From Mesorhizobium mediterraneum (lineage in GTDB: Bacteria > Pseudomonadota > Alphaproteobacteria > Rhizobiales > Rhizobiaceae), in NCBI RefSeq assembly GCF_002284565.1, contig NZ_NPKI01000012.1:205396-269395 (forward strand): a stretch of DNA of 64,000 nucleotides, read 5' to 3'. The notes under the pieces were generated by a model. That model worked only from the letters and a program-made list of their open reading frames with translations. It searched no databases and had not been told where the DNA came from. Below are positions 62,076-64,000 of the stretch, piece by piece (position 1 is the first letter of the stretch; each line of letters opens with the position of its first letter). The position numbers and the translations under genes are program-made.

Positions 62076-62120
62076 GCATGATCCCGAAAAGTGGAGACCG
62101 GTTTCCGGAAAAGATCATGC
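62076..62120. repeat. Palindromic element (module Q) between petB and petC
   Basis: GCATGATC at the left and GATCATGC at the right enclose a partly paired 29-base interior (CCGAAAAG, GAGACCGGTTTCCGGAAAAG). It immediately follows the petB stop codon and lies 44 nt before petC. An operon transcript would carry this hairpin; it may stabilise or process the mRNA. Confidence 0.8.
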
Positions 62121-62164
62121 TTGAGACGACGACAGCGCGGCAGAGAATCTCAAGGGGATTTGGC

Positions 62165-63037
62165 ATGAAGACGATTCTCACCTCGCTGGCGCTGCTCGGC
62201 CTTGTTTTGGCGGGTACCGCGGCCGCGCCCACTGGGGCGATCGCCCAGGAGGAGGCGCACAGCGAAGCCCAGCCGACGCATTTCCCGATACACGAGCCCA
62301 AGGAGATGGACTGGAGCTTCGCCGGGCCGTTCGGCACCTACGACAAGGCGCAGTTGCAGCGCGGGCTGAAGGTCTACAAGGAAGTCTGCGCGGCCTGCCA
62401 TTCGATGAAGTTGGTGGCGTTCCGCACGCTGGAAGATCTTGGCTATTCGGAAGGGCAGATCAAGGCTCTGGCGGCCGAGTACACGATCAATGATGGTCCC
62501 AACGATGCCGGCGACATGTTCGATCGTCCCGGCATACCGTCCGACCATTTCCCGGCGCCGTTCCCCAACGATCAGGCCGCAGCGGCCGCCAATGGCGGGG
62601 CTGCCCCGCCCGACATGTCGCTGCTGGCCAAGGCGCGCGGCGTCGAACGCGGCTTTCCGCGCTTCGTCTTCGACATCTTCACGCAGTATGCCCAAGGCGG
62701 TCCCGACTATATCCACTCGCTGCTGACCGGCTATGACGAGCAGCCGCCGGCGGGCATGGAGATACCGGAAGGCACGCACTACAATCCGTACTTCATAGCC
62801 GGCGTGTCGCTGAAGATGCCTAACCCGCTTTCCGACGATCAAGTGACCTATGACGACGGCTCGCCGCAGACGGTCGACCAGTATTCCCGCGACGTGTCGG
62901 CCTTCCTGATGTGGGCAGCCGAGCCGCATCTGGAAGCCCGCAAGAAGACCGGCTTTCGCGTGCTGGTCTTCCTGCTGCTGTTCGGCGCGCTAGTCTATCT
63001 GACCAAGCGCAAGGTGTGGGCCGGCGTGGCGCACTGA
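62165..63037 (+). CDS. petC: Cytochrome c1
   Basis: A 290-residue cytochrome c1. Signal peptide ends GAIAQ before EEAHSE. Haem c motif CAACH is preceded by KVYKEV and followed by SMKLVAFRTLEDLGY, with the axial Met probably in SLKMPNPLSDD. The C-terminal membrane anchor is FRVLVFLLLFGALVYLTKRK. Longer open frames upstream (ATG 62117, MLETTTARQ) would include the palindrome's right arm; I prefer 62165 with AAGGGGA before it. Third of petABC. Confidence 0.96.
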   Translation: MKTILTSLALLGLVLAGTAAAPTGAIAQEEAHSEAQPTHFPIHEPKEMDWSFAGPFGTYDKAQLQRGLKVYKEVCAACHSMKLVAFRTLEDLGYSEGQIKALAAEYTINDGPNDAGDMFDRPGIPSDHFPAPFPNDQAAAAANGGAAPPDMSLLAKARGVERGFPRFVFDIFTQYAQGGPDYIHSLLTGYDEQPPAGMEIPEGTHYNPYFIAGVSLKMPNPLSDDQVTYDDGSPQTVDQYSRDVSAFLMWAAEPHLEARKKTGFRVLVFLLLFGALVYLTKRKVWAGVAH

Positions 63038-63060
63038 GCTACAGAAGAGCCACGAGATCG

Positions 63061-63086
63061 AAAGGGCGTCGAAAGGCGCCCTTTTT
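63061..63086 (+). terminator. petABC terminator
   Basis: AAGGGCG and its complement GCGCCCTT, separated by a short loop, followed by TTTTT. Located 24 nt after the petC stop. Confidence 0.8.
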
Positions 63087-63100
63087 GCATTTCCCTACCG

Positions 63101-63203
63101 CATTGGCCCGAAAATCGGGAATCGATTTTCGGAAAATATGATGCGTAGATTCAAAGTGTTAGAGCGTACTTTGTGCGTCCAAGTGGACGCACGTCGCTCT
63201 AGA
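63101..63203. repeat. Composite palindromic element P+Q, copy 2 (inverted)
   Basis: Reads as the reverse complement of the element at 46796-46900: a Q-like half (GAAAATCGGGAATCGATTTTC and following ATATGATGCG) and a P half (TTAGAGCGTACTTTGTGCGTCC then GGACGCACGTCGCTCTA, given in overview). Confidence 0.8.
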
Positions 63204-63346
63204 CCGTCGGCTAAGTCCTTTGCCGGACAATTTTCTTCCAGGCGCCACATCGCGGTAGCCGTCGCCGGCCGCCCCGGGTTACGATCGGCCCGAGTTCCTT
63301 TCACGTCTTCAAGTCGAATCGGACGAATATTTCGGAGAGCCGCCCC

Positions 63347-63892
63347 ATGAAACCTTCGCTCGAAGACACGCTGCTTGCCGCGATCCGCACCATTCCGGAC
63401 TATCCCAGGCCTGGCATCCTGTTTCGCGACATCACCACGCTGCTCGGCAATGCGCGCGCCTTTCGCCGCGCCATTGATGAACTGGTGCATCCCTACGCCG
63501 GCCAGAAGATCGACAAGATCGCCGGCATCGAGGCGCGCGGCTTCATCCTTGGCGGCGCCATCGCGCACCAGCTGTCGGCCGGCTTCGTGCCGATCCGCAA
63601 GAAGGGCAAGCTGCCTTACGAGACGGTGCGCGTCGCCTACAGCCTCGAATATGGGCTGGACGAGATGGAGATGCACAAGGATGGCGTGTCGCCGGGCGAG
63701 AAGGTCATCCTCGTCGACGACCTGATCGCCACCGGCGGCACGGCGGAGGCAGCGGTCAAGCTGTTGCGGCAGATCGGCGCCGACATCCTCGCCGCCTGCT
63801 TCGTCATCGACCTGCCGGACCTCGGCGGCCGCGAGAAGCTCGAAGCGCTCGGCGTGCCAGTCAGGACGCTGATCGGGTTCGAAGGGCATTGA
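63347..63892 (+). CDS. apt: Adenine phosphoribosyltransferase
   Basis: A 181-residue purine-salvage enzyme converting adenine and PRPP to AMP. Motifs: [41 protein letters not shown] (in overview), [11 protein letters not shown], and the PRPP-binding [18 protein letters not shown]. Length and order typical. The start at 63347 follows GGAGAGC. It stands alone behind petABC's terminator, with a palindromic repeat starting beyond 63905. Confidence 0.95.
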   Translation: MKPSLEDTLLAAIRTIPDYPRPGILFRDITTLLGNARAFRRAIDELVHPYAGQKIDKIAGIEARGFILGGAIAHQLSAGFVPIRKKGKLPYETVRVAYSLEYGLDEMEMHKDGVSPGEKVILVDDLIATGGTAEAAVKLLRQIGADILAACFVIDLPDLGGREKLEALGVPVRTLIGFEGH

Positions 63893-64000
63893 GAGGCGTG
63901 CTTCTTACCCTTCTCCCCCTGTGAGGGCTTTGCACGGGGAGCGAAGTGGATTTCGGTGGTCAGTGAGGGCCTTTTTGAAGGCCGGCAGAGCGGTTTTCCG
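63893..64000. repeat. Start of a further family A-like repeat (cut by the window edge)
   Basis: From 63908 the text CCTTCTCCCCCTGTGAGGGC resembles the left arm of the family A repeats, but the following sequence differs and the element is cut off at 64000. It is either a variant copy or a diverged relative. Confidence 0.4.

Larger units (their letters stand above)
63038..63346. other. Spacer between petC and apt
   Basis: 309 bases containing the petABC terminator, the inverted P+Q composite element (63101-63203) and the apt upstream region. No further gene seen. Confidence 0.5.

Overview
The window is high-GC alphaproteobacterial chromosome. The protein families and their arrangement point to Rhizobiales, most likely Mesorhizobium or a close relative. 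The main reasons are a fused anthranilate synthase TrpE(G) preceded by a 14-residue leader peptide with three tandem Trp codons, a ChoXWV choline transporter, a petABC cytochrome bc1 operon, hemF, SoxR, and several families of short palindromic intergenic repeats typical of that genus. I saw no rRNA, convincing tRNA, CRISPR array, prophage or intact insertion sequence. This is mostly core or stable chromosome with small accessory patches.

Layout. 1-7.0 kb: a partial short-chain dehydrogenase, a DsrE-like protein, a secreted protein with an internal duplication, a GT10 fucosyltransferase, a CDF metal transporter, and trpE(G) with a complete trpL attenuator upstream. 7-17.5 kb: an AstE/AspA-like deacylase, an MFS exporter, a MerA/Lpd-like flavoprotein with a DUF4126 membrane protein, a sugar acetyltransferase, a RES/Xre toxin-antitoxin pair with a palindromic operator, a GlxA-type regulator divergent from an isochorismatase-like hydrolase, formate-tetrahydrofolate ligase, and a SnoaL-like protein. 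17.6-24.5 kb: a five-gene leftward cluster of largely uncharacterised proteins (DUF2333 membrane protein, 434-aa protein, AAA ATPase, 381-aa protein, coiled-coil protein). This is one of the two best candidates for an undescribed system. 24.6-28.8 kb: two degenerate Mur-ligase-like enzymes facing each other tail to tail, plus a GT4 glycosyltransferase. This is the second candidate.

28.9-36.6 kb: thymidine kinase, the choline ABC transporter choXWV, a two-component system divergent from two small secreted proteins, and a ClpS adaptor. 36.8-46.3 kb: a four-gene MoxR AAA / DUF58 / DUF4159 / membrane-protein operon divergent from DUF1285, a CoA-type Nudix hydrolase and the CCA-adding enzyme. 46.4-50 kb: small proteins, hemF, soxR with a near-consensus SoxR box, and trmL. 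50.1-55 kb: a leader-like short ORF, a hypothetical protein, two tandem half-size ABC exporters and a small DUF6665-like protein. 55-59.5 kb: a roughly 70-bp degenerate tandem repeat, a class III cyclase with TPR repeats, a frameshifted GNAT and an N-terminally truncated VOC protein (local gene decay), a methyltransferase and a cupin. 60.2-63.9 kb: petABC and apt.

Many genes overlap by 4 nt (ATGA or GTGA), which shows tight operons: flavoprotein/DUF4126, RES/Xre, choW/choV, HK/RR, DUF58/DUF4159, Nudix/cca. Most spacers between convergent genes hold a palindromic element or terminator, suggesting that these repeats serve as, or prefer, bidirectional terminator sites. All calls come from reading sequence and motifs; no database search was run.
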